Shown one piece after another: positions 43,374 to 52,484 of a DNA stretch of 64,000 nucleotides. This DNA is from Geodermatophilus saharensis (GTDB lineage Bacteria > Actinomycetota > Actinomycetes > Mycobacteriales > Geodermatophilaceae), in the NCBI RefSeq assembly GCF_900188205.1, contig NZ_FZOH01000009.1, forward strand, positions 1-64,000, written 5' to 3'. Numbering within the stretch: the stretch's first letter is position 1; each line of letters opens with the position of its first letter. The notes beneath the pieces are model-generated. The model was given only the letters and a program-made list of their open reading frames with translations, made no database searches and had not been told where the DNA came from. The translations under genes and the position numbers were made by a program.

Positions 43374-44780
43374 ATGAGGTTCCGCCTGCCCGGACGCCCG
43401 GACGCGCCCGCCGGTGGCGCCGCCCCCGGGGCCGGTGACGTACCCGGCGGGGCGTCGGCCGCCTCCGCGGGGGCGTCCACGTCGGCGTCCGCTGCGGCAT
43501 CCACGTCGGCGCCCGGCGCCGCCCGGGAGCAGGGTCCCGGGCCGGCGCCGTCGTTGTCGGGCGAGGGCGGGGAGGGCGACCCGCGCGGCGCCGACCACCG
43601 GGCCACGTCCGCCCCGGCCCCGACGTGGGAGCGCGGCCGGCGTGCGATGTCGGCGATGAGCACCCTGGCCATCGGCTCGGCCCAGCTGCTGCTCATCAGC
43701 GGGGCGGTCGTCGTCGTCTTCTGGGTGCTGGGCAAGCTGTGGGTGATCCTGCTGCCGGTCATCCTCGGCCTGCTGTTCGCCACCGTGCTGTGGCCGCCGA
43801 CCCGCTTCCTGCGCCGGCACCGCTGGCCTCCCGCGCTGGCCGCCGCGGTCGTGCTGCTGGTGTTCCTCGGCCTGATCGGCGGCCTCATCGCCGTCATCGC
43901 CCCGCAGGTGGCCGACCAGGTCACCGACCTCGCCGACCAGTTCGCCAGCGGCCTGCAGCAGGTCCAGCAGTGGCTGCAGGGGCCGCCGCTCGACATCGAC
44001 GAGGACCAGCTCGGCCAGTACGTCGACCAGGCGATCGACTCGGTGCAGTCCAACGCGTCGAACATCGCCGGCTACGCCGCCACCGGCGCCTCCGCCGTCG
44101 GCAACGGCCTGCTCAACCTGGTGCTCGCCCTCGTGCTGGCGTTCTTCTTCATCAAGGACGGCCCGCGCTGGGTGCCGTGGCTGGCCGCGCAGACGGGCCC
44201 GCGCGCCGCCCCCCACGTGGCCGCCCTGTCGCAGAAGACCTGGAGCACGCTGTCGGAGTTCATCAAGCAGCAGGCGCTGGTCGGCTTCATCGACGCCTTC
44301 TTCATCGGCCTGGGCCTGTGGATCCTCGACGTCCCGCTGGTCATCCCGCTGGCGGTGCTCACGTTCTTCGGCGCCTTCATCCCGATCATCGGCGCCTTCG
44401 TGGCCGGCGCCTTCGCGGTGCTGATCGCGCTGGTCGACGAGGGCCTCACCGTGGCGCTGATCGTCTTCGGCATCGTGCTGCTGGTGCAGCAGATCGAGGG
44501 CAACGTGCTGCAGCCGATCATCCAGGGCCGCGGGTTCAACCTGCACGCCGCGGTGGTCATCCTCGCCGTCACCGCCGGCGGCAGCCTGGCCGGGATCATC
44601 GGCGCCTTCCTCGGGGTGCCGGTGGCCGCACTCATCGCCGTCGTCTACCGGTACACCCGGGACGCCATGGACGGCCGCCACCCGGAGGTGGCCGGCGACG
44701 GCACGCGGACCCAGGTCGCCGGGGACGACGACGGCGCCGTGCTGACCCGCGACGCGGCCCCCGGGACGGCCGCCCGCTGA
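43374..44780 (+). CDS. AI-2E family transporter
   Basis: 468 residues from ATG 43374. A long disordered N-terminal part (about 1-90) rich in A, G, P and S precedes about eight membrane helices. Landmarks: VVVFWVLGKLWVILLPVILG, FFFIKDGPRWVPWLAAQTGP, FGAFIPIIGAFVAGAFAVLIAL, and VLQPIIQGRGFNLHAAVVIL. It is paralogous to the 38973 gene, but the N-terminus and tail differ. Substrate unknown. Confidence 0.9.
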   Translation: MRFRLPGRPDAPAGGAAPGAGDVPGGASAASAGASTSASAAASTSAPGAAREQGPGPAPSLSGEGGEGDPRGADHRATSAPAPTWERGRRAMSAMSTLAIGSAQLLLISGAVVVVFWVLGKLWVILLPVILGLLFATVLWPPTRFLRRHRWPPALAAAVVLLVFLGLIGGLIAVIAPQVADQVTDLADQFASGLQQVQQWLQGPPLDIDEDQLGQYVDQAIDSVQSNASNIAGYAATGASAVGNGLLNLVLALVLAFFFIKDGPRWVPWLAAQTGPRAAPHVAALSQKTWSTLSEFIKQQALVGFIDAFFIGLGLWILDVPLVIPLAVLTFFGAFIPIIGAFVAGAFAVLIALVDEGLTVALIVFGIVLLVQQIEGNVLQPIIQGRGFNLHAAVVILAVTAGGSLAGIIGAFLGVPVAALIAVVYRYTRDAMDGRHPEVAGDGTRTQVAGDDDGAVLTRDAAPGTAAR

Positions 44781-44850
44781 CCCGGGCGGGAATGCCGCCG
44801 CGCCCGCCGGCGCTGACCCCTGCGGACGTCGACCAGCAGGAGGTGCCGTC

Positions 44851-45801
44851 GTGGCGCAGCGACCGGAGGAGCTCGTCGAGCTGCTCCCCGAGGCCGAGCC
44901 GTTCCTGACCGCGGAGGCCGCGGTGGCCGCTCCGGGGGACCGGCGCGGGCTGGTGCTGGTGCACGCCCTCACCGGTGACTTCGACGCCGCCGACTCCGCG
45001 GAGTCCGCCGCCGCGCACCTGCTGGCCGGCCTGCCGCACCGGCCGGTGGCGCGCTTCGACGCCGACCTGCTGGTCGACTACCGCGCCCGCCGGCCGCGGA
45101 TGTCCTTCGCCGGCGACCGCTACCAGTCCTACACCGCGCCGGAGATCGTGCTCTCCGCGCTGGAGGACGACTCCGGCGAGCCGTTCCTGCTGCTGCACGG
45201 TCCCGAGCCGGACTACCGGTGGGAGGGCTTCGTCGCGGCGGTCGCCGGACTGGTCGAGCGGCTCGGCGTCACCTCGGTGGTGGCGCTGCAGGCCATCCCC
45301 ATGCCGGTGCCGCACACCCGGCCGGTGACGGTCACCGCGCACGCCACCCGCCGCGCGCTCATCGGGTCCTACCCGGTGTACTGGGGCGACCTGGTGGTCC
45401 CGGGCAGTGTCCCGGCCCTGCTCGAGCTGCGGCTGGGCGAGGCCGGCGTCGACGCGCTCGGCGTGGCCGCGCACGTGCCGCACTACCTGGCGCAGGCCAC
45501 CTACCCGGCGGCGACGTTGACCCTGCTCGAGCACCTCGGCCGGCTGACCGGCCTGCTGCTGCCCACCGAGACGCTGCGCGAGGCGGCCCAGCAGCACCGC
45601 ACCGACGTCGACGAGCAGATCGCCCGCTCGGCGGACAACACCGCCGTCGTCGCGGCGCTGGAGCAGCAGTACGACCAGTTCACCGCCGCCCGCGCGAGCA
45701 GCGACCTGCTCGGCAGCGTCGGCGAGGTGCCCAGCGGCGAGGAGCTCGGCGCGGAGTTCGAGCGGTTCCTCGCCGAGCAGGACCGCCACCGGGGCGAGTG
45801 A
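44851..45801 (+). CDS. PAC2 family protein
   Basis: 316 residues, GTG 44851 with GGAGG upstream. PAC2 (proteasome assembly chaperone 2-like) fold: VLVHALTGDFDAADSAESAA, FDADLLVDYRARRPRMSF, FLLLHGPEPDYRWEGFVAAV, VPHTRPVTVTAHATRRAL, and HVPHYLAQATYPAATLTLLE. These proteins are conserved in Actinobacteria, often linked to the proteasome, but the role is unproven. It overlaps the pabBC-type gene by 4 bp (GTGA). Confidence 0.9.
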   Translation: MAQRPEELVELLPEAEPFLTAEAAVAAPGDRRGLVLVHALTGDFDAADSAESAAAHLLAGLPHRPVARFDADLLVDYRARRPRMSFAGDRYQSYTAPEIVLSALEDDSGEPFLLLHGPEPDYRWEGFVAAVAGLVERLGVTSVVALQAIPMPVPHTRPVTVTAHATRRALIGSYPVYWGDLVVPGSVPALLELRLGEAGVDALGVAAHVPHYLAQATYPAATLTLLEHLGRLTGLLLPTETLREAAQQHRTDVDEQIARSADNTAVVAALEQQYDQFTAARASSDLLGSVGEVPSGEELGAEFERFLAEQDRHRGE

Positions 45802-47546
45802 GGCTCCGGGGGCGCTTCGACGACGTCGCCGGCGGCACGGCGCGGTCCTTCCCCGGGACCTCCCGGGTGCTGGTCGCCACCACCCCGGCCGACGTCGTCC
45901 CGGTGCTCGCCGAGGTCGACCGCGCCACCGCCGCCGGCTGCTGGGCCTTCGGCTACCTCGCCTACGAGGCCGCGGCCGGGCTCGACCCCGGCCTGACCGT
46001 CGCCGCCCGGCCCGACGGCGACCCGCTGCCGCTGGCCGTCTTCGGGTTGGCCGACCGGCCGCTCGAGGTGCCCGTCGTGACCCCCGCCGGCGGCCGCGGG
46101 TACGCGGTCGGCCCGTGGGCCCGGGGCTGGACCGAGGCCGGTCACCGCGCCGCCGTCGAGGCGGTGCGCGAGCACATCGCCGCCGGCGACACCTACCAGC
46201 TCAACCTGACCGTGCGGATGCGCGCGCCGGTGTCCGGCGACCTGGAGCGGCTCTACGCCGACCTCGCCTGCGCCCAGGCCGGGTCGCACGCCGCCCTCCT
46301 CGACCTCGGCCGGCACGCCGTCGTCTCCGCCAGCCCGGAGCTGTTCTTCCGCTGGTCCGGCGGCGAGCTGCTGACCCGGCCGATGAAGGGGACCGCGCGC
46401 CGCGGCGCCACGCCCGGCGAGGACGCCGCGGCCCGCGCGCGGCTGCTGGCCAGCGACAAGGAGCGCGCCGAGAACCTGATGATCGTGGACCTGCTGCGCA
46501 ACGACCTGGGCCGGGTGGCGCAGGTCGGCAGCGTCGCCGTCCCCGCGCTGTTCACCGCCGAGCGGTACGGGACGGTGTGGCAGCTGACCTCCGACGTCAC
46601 CGCGCGCACCGGCCCGGACACCGGGCTGGTCGACGTCCTCCGGGCGCTGTTCCCCTCCGGCTCGGTCACCGGCGCGCCCAAGCGGCGGTCGATGGAGCTC
46701 ATCGCCGCGCTCGAGGACGGCCCGCGCGGGGTCTACTGCGGCGCGATCGGCTGGGTCGCCCCGCCGGGAGCCGGCGACCGGGCGGTGTTCAGCGTCGCCA
46801 TCCGGACGGTGACCGTGGACCGGGCGACCGGCACCGCCGAGTACGGCACCGGCGGCGGCATCACGTGGTCCTCCGACCCCGCGGCCGAGCACGCGGAGCT
46901 GCTGGCCAAGGCCGCGATCCTCGAGCCGGGCCCCGGCCCGTTCGGGCTGCTGGAGACGATGGCGGCCGAGCCCGACGGCCGGGTCCGCGACCTCGACCGG
47001 CACCTGGCGCGGCTGGCCGCCTCCGCCGCCGAGCTCGGCTTCCCCCTCCGCGAGGCCGAGGCCCGGCGGCGGCTGGCGGCCGCCGTCCCGCCGGGCGCGC
47101 CCGCGCGGCTGCGCCTGGTGCTGCACCGCGACGGGCGGCTCGACGTCGAGGCGCACCCGCTGCCGCCGCCGGCAGACGGGCCGGTGCGGCTGGCGGTCGA
47201 CGACGAGCCGGTCGACCCGGCGTCGGTCTGGCTGCGGCACAAGACCACCCGCCGCGACGTCTACACCGCGGCCGCCGCCCGCCACCCGGACGCCGACGAC
47301 GTGGTCCTCGTCAACACCGCCGGCTCCGTCACCGAGACCACGATCGCCTCCCTCGCCGTCCGGCTCGGCGGCGCGTGGTGGACCCCGCCGCTGTCGGCGG
47401 GCTGCCTCCCCGGCGTGGCGCGCGGCCGCCTGGTGGAGGAGGGCCGGCTGCGCGAGCGCGACCTCACCCCGGACGACCTGCGCCGCGCCCAGGCGCTCGC
47501 CGTCGTCAGCTCCCTGCGCGGCTGGCGCCCCGCCGTCCTGGTGTAG
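45798..47546 (+). CDS. pabB: Aminodeoxychorismate synthase component I fused to aminodeoxychorismate lyase (PabB-PabC)
   Basis: 582 residues, GTG 45798 inside the PAC2 stop. The chorismate-binding domain (about 60-375) has AGDTYQLNLTVRM, RPMKGTARRG, ENLMIVDLLRNDLGRV, GSVTGAPKRRSMELIA, GTGGGITWSSDP. The C-terminal PLP lyase domain (about 380-582) has FGLLETMAA, RLRLVLHRDGRLD, KTTRRDVYTAA (PLP lysine), TETTIASLAVRL. It makes p-aminobenzoate for folate in one chain, but the glutaminase (PabA) must come from elsewhere. An overlapping PAC2 gene upstream suggests co-transcription. Confidence 0.93.
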   Translation: MRLRGRFDDVAGGTARSFPGTSRVLVATTPADVVPVLAEVDRATAAGCWAFGYLAYEAAAGLDPGLTVAARPDGDPLPLAVFGLADRPLEVPVVTPAGGRGYAVGPWARGWTEAGHRAAVEAVREHIAAGDTYQLNLTVRMRAPVSGDLERLYADLACAQAGSHAALLDLGRHAVVSASPELFFRWSGGELLTRPMKGTARRGATPGEDAAARARLLASDKERAENLMIVDLLRNDLGRVAQVGSVAVPALFTAERYGTVWQLTSDVTARTGPDTGLVDVLRALFPSGSVTGAPKRRSMELIAALEDGPRGVYCGAIGWVAPPGAGDRAVFSVAIRTVTVDRATGTAEYGTGGGITWSSDPAAEHAELLAKAAILEPGPGPFGLLETMAAEPDGRVRDLDRHLARLAASAAELGFPLREAEARRRLAAAVPPGAPARLRLVLHRDGRLDVEAHPLPPPADGPVRLAVDDEPVDPASVWLRHKTTRRDVYTAAAARHPDADDVVLVNTAGSVTETTIASLAVRLGGAWWTPPLSAGCLPGVARGRLVEEGRLRERDLTPDDLRRAQALAVVSSLRGWRPAVLV

Positions 47547-47557
47547 AGCCGGCTGTC

Positions 47558-47630
47558 GTGCTGGGACGGCCCCTCTGCACGGGCCCGCGCCGAGCGGAGC
47601 GAGGCGTGGGGGGGCGGCGGGGTCCTCCTT
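47558..47630 (+). repeat. Structured intergenic repeat, copy D
   Basis: Starts GTGCTGGGACGGCC and ends GGGTCCTCCTT, 1 bp from the stop codon of minus-strand purU. Inner stem GCGCC/GGCGT with loop GAGCGGAGCGA. Outer pairing is weaker than in copies B, C and E. Confidence 0.7.
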
Positions 47631-47631
47631 C

Positions 47632-48516
47632 TCAGGCGAAGACGATCGTCCGGTCGCCCTCGACGATCACGCGGTCCTCCACGTGCCAGGTCACCGCCTG
47701 CGCGAGCACCTGCCGCTCGACGTAGCGGCCCACCCGGCGCATGTCCTCGACGGTGGCGCGGTGGTCGACCCGGGCCACCTCCTGCTCGATGATCGGGCCG
47801 GCGTCGAGCTCGGGGGTCACGTAGTGCGCCGTCGCGCCGATCAGCTTCACCCCGCGGTCGTGGGCGGCCTGGTAGGGGTTGGCGCCGACGAACGCCGGCA
47901 GGAAGCTGTGGTGGATGTTGATCAGCCGCTCGGGGAACCGGCTGCAGAAGTCGGCCGACACGATCTGCATGTACCGGGCGAGCACCACCAGGTCGACGTC
48001 GCCGACGAGCTCCAGCGCCCGGGCCTCGGCCTGCGCCTTGGTCTCCGGCGTCACCGGCACGTGGTGGAAGGGCACCCCGGCCGCGGCCGCCACCGGCTCC
48101 AGGTCGGGGTGGTTGGAGACGACGGCGACGATGTCGGCGTGCAGGTCACCGGCGCGCACCCGGTAGAGCAGCTCCTGCAGCACGTGGTCGGTCCTCGACA
48201 CGAAGACCGCCACCCGCGGCCGGTACGAGGCCTCGGTGAGCCGCCAGGTGAGCTGCCACTGCTGGGCCAGGAGCTCCAGCGCCCCCTCGAGCTGGGTGCG
48301 CCGCGCCGACAGGCCGGGCAGCACGAACTCCAGCCGCAGTGTGAACACCCCGCCGGTCGGGTCCGAGGAGTGCTGCTGCGACTCGGTGATGTTCGCCCCG
48401 ACGTCGGCGAGCAGCCGGGAGAGCACCGCGACGATGCCCGGGCGGTCGGGGCAGCGCACCACCAGCCGACCGGTGTCGGCGGTGTTCACGGCAGAGGCGA
48501 CGGGCGCGGCGGACAC
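47632..48516 (-). CDS. purU: Formyltetrahydrofolate deformylase
   Basis: 294 residues, GTG 48516. An ACT domain (about 17-95; RCPDRPGIVAVLSRLLADVG, SQQHSSD) precedes the formyltransferase-like hydrolase domain: VAVFVSRTDHVLQELLYR, IVAVVSNHPDL, LVVLARYMQIVS, INIHHSFLPAFVGANPY (catalytic His) and LIGATAHYVTPELDAGPIIEQ. It releases formate from 10-formyl-THF to balance one-carbon pools. It follows repeat copy D, convergent with pabBC. Confidence 0.96.
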   Translation of the reverse strand: MSAAPVASAVNTADTGRLVVRCPDRPGIVAVLSRLLADVGANITESQQHSSDPTGGVFTLRLEFVLPGLSARRTQLEGALELLAQQWQLTWRLTEASYRPRVAVFVSRTDHVLQELLYRVRAGDLHADIVAVVSNHPDLEPVAAAAGVPFHHVPVTPETKAQAEARALELVGDVDLVVLARYMQIVSADFCSRFPERLINIHHSFLPAFVGANPYQAAHDRGVKLIGATAHYVTPELDAGPIIEQEVARVDHRATVEDMRRVGRYVERQVLAQAVTWHVEDRVIVEGDRTIVFA

Positions 48517-48567
48517 GATCAGCCATGGTGGCAGAGGCCGGCGCCGGCGCCGCCGCGGTCTCCTCCC

Positions 48568-49488
48568 TCAGAGGGAGGGCAGCCGGGCGCGGGTGCGGCC
48601 GGCGACGTCGAACAGGTCGCCGTACTCCTCCACCCGCGCCAGCACCTCCTCGGTGCGGAACCGCAGCTCACCGGGGTCGGCGCCGTCCCGCACGGCGTCC
48701 ACCTCGTCCCACCCGACCGGGGCGGACACCGGGGCGTCGGGCCGGGCGCGCAGCGAGTAGGGCGCCACCGTCGTCTTGGCCGGGTTGTTCTGGCTCCAGT
48801 CGATGAGCACCTTCCCGGGGCGCAGCACCTTCTCCATCCGCCAGACGACGCGGTCGGGCGTCTGCGCCGAGAGCTCCTGGGCCAGCGCCTTGGCGTACCG
48901 GGACGGGTGGTCGCGGTCGGCGACCCGGATCGGGGCGTAGACCTGCATGCCCTTGGAGCCGGAGGTCTTGACCACCGGGTCGAGCCCGTCGTCGACCAGC
49001 CGCACCCGCAGCCGCTCGGCCACCTCGCAGCACTCGGCGATGCCGGCCTGCGGACCGGGGTCGAGGTCGAGCACCAGCAGGTCCGGCAGGGCCGGCTGCA
49101 GCTTGCTGCCCACCTGCCACTGCGGCACGTGCAGCTCCAGCGCGGCCAGGTTGGCCGCCCAGGCCAGGTCGGCGACGGTCTCGAGGACCACCATCTCCAG
49201 CACCTCGCGGTCCTTGGCGCTGCCGGGGCTGGGCACGGTGACCTTGCGAACCCAGTCGGGCGCGTGCCGGGCGCTGTTCTTCTCGAAGAACGCCTGCCCC
49301 TCGACGCCGTCGGGCCAGCGGGTGAAGGTCACCGGCCGGCCGGACAGGTGCGGCAGCAGCACCGGCGCGATGCGCACGTAGTAGTCGATGACCTGCGCCT
49401 TGGTGAACGAGACCTCGGGGAAGAGGACCTTGTCGAGGTTGGACACCGACAGCTGCCGGCCCTCGACGCGCACCCGCTGGCGGCTCAC
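48568..49488 (-). CDS. LigD-type polymerase/primase domain protein (NHEJ)
   Basis: 306 residues from GTG 49488. Archaeo-eukaryotic primase fold as in the LigD polymerase domain: LSNLDKVLFPE-like start (VSNLDKVLFPEVSFTKAQVI), TFTRWPDGVEGQAFFEKN, LLVLDLDPGPQ (metal-binding Asp-x-Asp), VKTSGSKGMQVYAPI and VLIDWSQNNPAKTTVAPYSLR. It fills gaps at double-strand breaks. Here it is a free-standing protein, next to separate ligase and Ku genes. No nuclease (phosphoesterase) domain accompanies it. Confidence 0.93.
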   Translation of the reverse strand: MSRQRVRVEGRQLSVSNLDKVLFPEVSFTKAQVIDYYVRIAPVLLPHLSGRPVTFTRWPDGVEGQAFFEKNSARHAPDWVRKVTVPSPGSAKDREVLEMVVLETVADLAWAANLAALELHVPQWQVGSKLQPALPDLLVLDLDPGPQAGIAECCEVAERLRVRLVDDGLDPVVKTSGSKGMQVYAPIRVADRDHPSRYAKALAQELSAQTPDRVVWRMEKVLRPGKVLIDWSQNNPAKTTVAPYSLRARPDAPVSAPVGWDEVDAVRDGADPGELRFRTEEVLARVEEYGDLFDVAGRTRARLPSL

Positions 49489-49511
49489 CGGCCCATCCCA
49501 CCGCGCCGGGC

Positions 49512-50501
49512 CTACGGCGACCACTCCACGACGACCTCGTCGACGTCGAGGTCCTCGCGCAGCCCGCGCCACGCCGGGTGGCGCAGCCGGCCGTCGGCCG
49601 TCCACGCGGCGAAGGCCACCTCGCCGACCAGCTCGGGCTCGGCCCACCGCGCATCGCGGGCGACCTCGCGCGGCAGCGCGTCGGCGAACGGCGGAGTGCG
49701 GCGCGGGGTGAGCAGCGCCCCGAGCTCGCGCAGCGCCGCGTCGGGGAAGCCGGTGCCCACGTGCCCGGCGTAGACCAGCCGGCCGTCGTCGTCGTGGACG
49801 CCGACCAGCAGCGAGCCCACTCCCCCGGCGCGCCGCCCCTTGCCCGGCCGCCAGCCGCCGACGACGACGCTCTGCGTGCGCAGGTGCTTGACCTTGCGCC
49901 ACTCCGGCGCCCGCACGCCAGGCCGGTAGGGCGAGTCCAGCCGCTTGGCGACGACGCCCTCGAGGCCGTTGTCGCGGCTGGCGGCGTGGACGTCGGCGCC
50001 GCCGCCCCGGAACCACGGGGTGGTCACCCAGCGCCGCCCCTCGGCGCCCAGGCCGTCGAGCCGCTCCCGCCGCTGGTCGTAGGGCAGGTCGAGCAGGCTG
50101 CGCCCGTCCAGGCTCAGCACGTCGAAGACCAGGTAGGTCACCGGCGCCGCGGCGGCCAGCCGGGCGACCTCGGCCCCGCCGGTGCGGTGCATCCGGTTCT
50201 GCAGCAGGCCGAAGTCGGGCCGGCCCAGCCGGTCGAGGGCCACCACCTCGCCGTCGACGACAACGTCGGCGCGCCCGAGCGCCGCAGGCAGCTGACCCAT
50301 TTCGGGATAACGGTCGGTGAGCGGGGTGCCGCTGCGCGCCCACAGCTCGACCCGGCCCCGGCGGACGGCGGCCAGCGCGCGGACGCCGTCCCACTTGAAC
50401 TCGTAACCCCACGCGGCGTCCTGGCCGCGCGGCGGCAGCTCGCCGGCGACGGCGAGCATGGGCGCCGGCACCGGCGGCGCGGGGAGGACGGCGGGGCGCA
50501 C
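49512..50501 (-). CDS. ATP-dependent DNA ligase (NHEJ)
   Basis: 329 residues, GTG 50501, 3 bp after ku. Adenylation domain with the lysine motif YEFKWDGVRALA (KxDG), VVDGEVVALD, YLVFDVLSLDG, EGVVAKRLDSPYRPG, and the OB-fold with WRKVKHLRTQSVVVGGWRPG and VGTGFPDAALREL. It lacks fused polymerase and nuclease domains, so it corresponds to the ligase part of LigD as an independent protein. It seals ends brought together by Ku. Confidence 0.94.
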   Translation of the reverse strand: MRPAVLPAPPVPAPMLAVAGELPPRGQDAAWGYEFKWDGVRALAAVRRGRVELWARSGTPLTDRYPEMGQLPAALGRADVVVDGEVVALDRLGRPDFGLLQNRMHRTGGAEVARLAAAAPVTYLVFDVLSLDGRSLLDLPYDQRRERLDGLGAEGRRWVTTPWFRGGGADVHAASRDNGLEGVVAKRLDSPYRPGVRAPEWRKVKHLRTQSVVVGGWRPGKGRRAGGVGSLLVGVHDDDGRLVYAGHVGTGFPDAALRELGALLTPRRTPPFADALPREVARDARWAEPELVGEVAFAAWTADGRLRHPAWRGLREDLDVDEVVVEWSP

Positions 50502-50504
50502 GGG

Positions 50505-51563
50505 TCAGGCGCTGCGCCGCGACGTGCGCTTGGCCGGCTCCTTCTTCGCCGCGGTGACCTTGCGCGCGCGGGTGGTGCGCACCGGCGGCTCCTCCGCGGC
50601 GACCGCGGCCGTGCGCGCCGGGGCCTCGCGGGCCGCCGTCCTCTCCGCCGGCGCCTTCTCCGCCGCCGGGGCCCGCTTCGCCGCGGCCCGCTTCGCCGGA
50701 GCCCGCTTCGCCGGGGCCCGCTTCGCCGCGGCCGTCGCGGCCGGGGCACGGCGGGCGGGGGCGGGGGCCTCGTCCTCCTCGTCGGCGCCTCCCCCGCGGG
50801 CGCGCTCGACGCTGCGGCGCAGCGCGCTCATCAGGTCGACCACGGCCGCGCCCGGGTCGGCGGTCTCGGGCACCGGCTGCACCTCGCCGCCGGTCTGCTT
50901 GGCCTCCAGCAGCGCGGTCATGGCCTCGCGGTAGTCGTCGGTGAACCCGGCGGGGTCGAAGTCGCCGGCCATCGAAGTGATCAGCGCCTCGGCCATCTGC
51001 AGCTCCTGCGGCCGGACCGAGACGTCCTCGTCGAGGAAGCCGAAGTCCGGACGGCGGATCTCGTCGGGCCAGCGCATCGTGTGCAGCACCAGGACGCCGT
51101 CGCGGACGCGCATCGCGGCCAGCGACTCCCGCTGCCGCAGCGCGATCTTGGTGATGGCGACCTGGCCGGTGTTCTCCAGCGCGTCGCGCAGCAGCACGTA
51201 CGGGCGGGTCGCCGGGCCGTCGGGCTCGAGGTAGTAGGTCTTCTCGAAGTGGATGGGGTCGATCTCGGCCTGGTCGACGAACTGCAGGACCTCGATCTCC
51301 CGCCGGGTGGCCAGCGGCAGCTCGGCGAGGTCGTCGTCGGTGAGGACCACCAGCTGCCCGTCGGGGAGCTCGTAGCCCTTGGCGATGTCGCCGTACTCGA
51401 CCTCCTCGCCGTCGATCGAGCAGACCCGCTTGTACTTGACCCGCCCGCCGTCGGCGGCGTGCACCTGGTGGAAGCGGACGTCCCTGTCCTCCGTGGCCGT
51501 GTACAGCTTCACCCCGATGCTGACCAGGCCGAACGAGACCGCGCCGCGCCAGATCGAGCGCAT
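50505..51563 (-). CDS. ku: Ku protein (NHEJ end binding)
   Basis: 352 residues. ATG 51563 (MRSIWRGAVSFGLVSIGVKL) is favoured by GGGGAG upstream; GTG 51569 is in frame too. The Ku core covers about 1-255 with KRVCSIDGEEVEYGDIAKGYE, FVDQAEIDPIHFEKTYYLEP, and a C-terminal region. Residues about 270-352 are an unusual Lys/Ala/Pro tail with AKRAPAKRA repeats, resembling histone H1-type tails and probably DNA-binding. It starts the ku-ligase-polymerase operon. Confidence 0.96.
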   Translation of the reverse strand: MRSIWRGAVSFGLVSIGVKLYTATEDRDVRFHQVHAADGGRVKYKRVCSIDGEEVEYGDIAKGYELPDGQLVVLTDDDLAELPLATRREIEVLQFVDQAEIDPIHFEKTYYLEPDGPATRPYVLLRDALENTGQVAITKIALRQRESLAAMRVRDGVLVLHTMRWPDEIRRPDFGFLDEDVSVRPQELQMAEALITSMAGDFDPAGFTDDYREAMTALLEAKQTGGEVQPVPETADPGAAVVDLMSALRRSVERARGGGADEEDEAPAPARRAPAATAAAKRAPAKRAPAKRAAAKRAPAAEKAPAERTAAREAPARTAAVAAEEPPVRTTRARKVTAAKKEPAKRTSRRSA

Positions 51564-51689
51564 GTCCACTCCCCTTCCCCGGGCTCCGCGACCATCGGCG
51601 GCGCGGCCCGCAGGATAGGTGCGGGCCGGCGCCCCGGCAGCGTCGTCGCTGCTGGTCTCCTCCGCCCGGGGGAAGCGGGCGTCCTCCTG

Positions 51690-52328
51690 TCAGGCCTGCT
51701 CGGCGTGCCGGCCGGCCGTGTCCTCGTCGTCGTCGCTGCCGTCACCGCGGCTGCCGCCGCCGCCCTGATCCTCCTCCGGTCCGCCGCCGGTGACACTGCT
51801 CTGCAGCGCGTCGTAGGCGAACTGCAGGACGTCGGAGCCGGCCACCATCGTCATCGTCAGCGCCGCCAGCCGGGTGGCCCGCGGCGCGGCGACGTAACTG
51901 AACACGAAGCCGGTGCCCACCCACTGCGCGAGGCAGAACGGGCAGGTCACCAGCTCGCCGACCGCGTGCTTCCAGCCGTGCTCCACGCGCAGGTCCTCGG
52001 CCAGCTCGGCCTCGCCCGAGGCGCCCTGGAAGCGGGCGAACGGCGCCCGCAGCGGACTGGTGACCGGGTCCTTGGCGATCCGGCGGGCGAGCCGGAAGGT
52101 GCCCACGGTGAGCAGGACGGCGTCGCCGAGCGGGATCCGCGAGGGCAGCTCGCGCCCGGTCGCCCGGACGACGGCGGCACCGGTGGCCACCGCGGCGCTG
52201 TAGACGCTCATCGCACCCAGGAAGCCGCCCAGCGGCCGGCCCTCCCCGCCGTCGTAGCCGCGGGCCTGCTCGGTCGCCCAGCGGCGGACCGGTTGCCCGA
52301 TGCGCGCCACCTCGTCCTGGATCGCCAT
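51690..52328 (-). CDS. DUF1360 membrane-associated protein
   Basis: 212 residues, ATG 52328. The DUF1360 signature TCPFCLAQWVG is near 133-143, within a membrane-embedded C-terminal half. RLARRIAKDPVTSPLRAPF precedes it. Two or three hydrophobic segments are visible. A Gly/Asp-rich tail ends the protein. Function is unknown in this family. It is upstream of the NHEJ genes on the same strand with a 126-bp gap, so may or may not be co-transcribed. Confidence 0.88.
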   Translation of the reverse strand: MAIQDEVARIGQPVRRWATEQARGYDGGEGRPLGGFLGAMSVYSAAVATGAAVVRATGRELPSRIPLGDAVLLTVGTFRLARRIAKDPVTSPLRAPFARFQGASGEAELAEDLRVEHGWKHAVGELVTCPFCLAQWVGTGFVFSYVAAPRATRLAALTMTMVAGSDVLQFAYDALQSSVTGGGPEEDQGGGGSRGDGSDDDEDTAGRHAEQA

Positions 52329-52484
52329 GGCGGCTGCGCTACCCGGGGGGCCGGTGCGCCATGCGGTCGTGCGCGACCCGTTCCGCCCGGGACTCCTGCC
52401 GCATGGGCCGCGGGGAGCCGGGTAGGCGCAGGAGCAGTCCGCCGCCGGGTGCACCGTCCCGGCGGCCCGAGAGGGAGGAAGCCG

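Noticed and set aside
38973-44780. Quorum-sensing locus because of AI-2E family transporters
   Set aside because: No LuxS or receptor is present, and the family name does not prove autoinducer transport.
50138-50749. Arg-rich open frame opposite the Ku tail
   Set aside because: It is the shadow of the Lys/Ala/Pro-coding repeat and has no domain.
51655-51692. Possible sixth copy of the structured repeat (ends GTCCTCCTGTCA at a stop codon)
   Set aside because: Only the last about 12 nt match; the stems and CTGCAGGG block are absent, so it is at most a decayed remnant.
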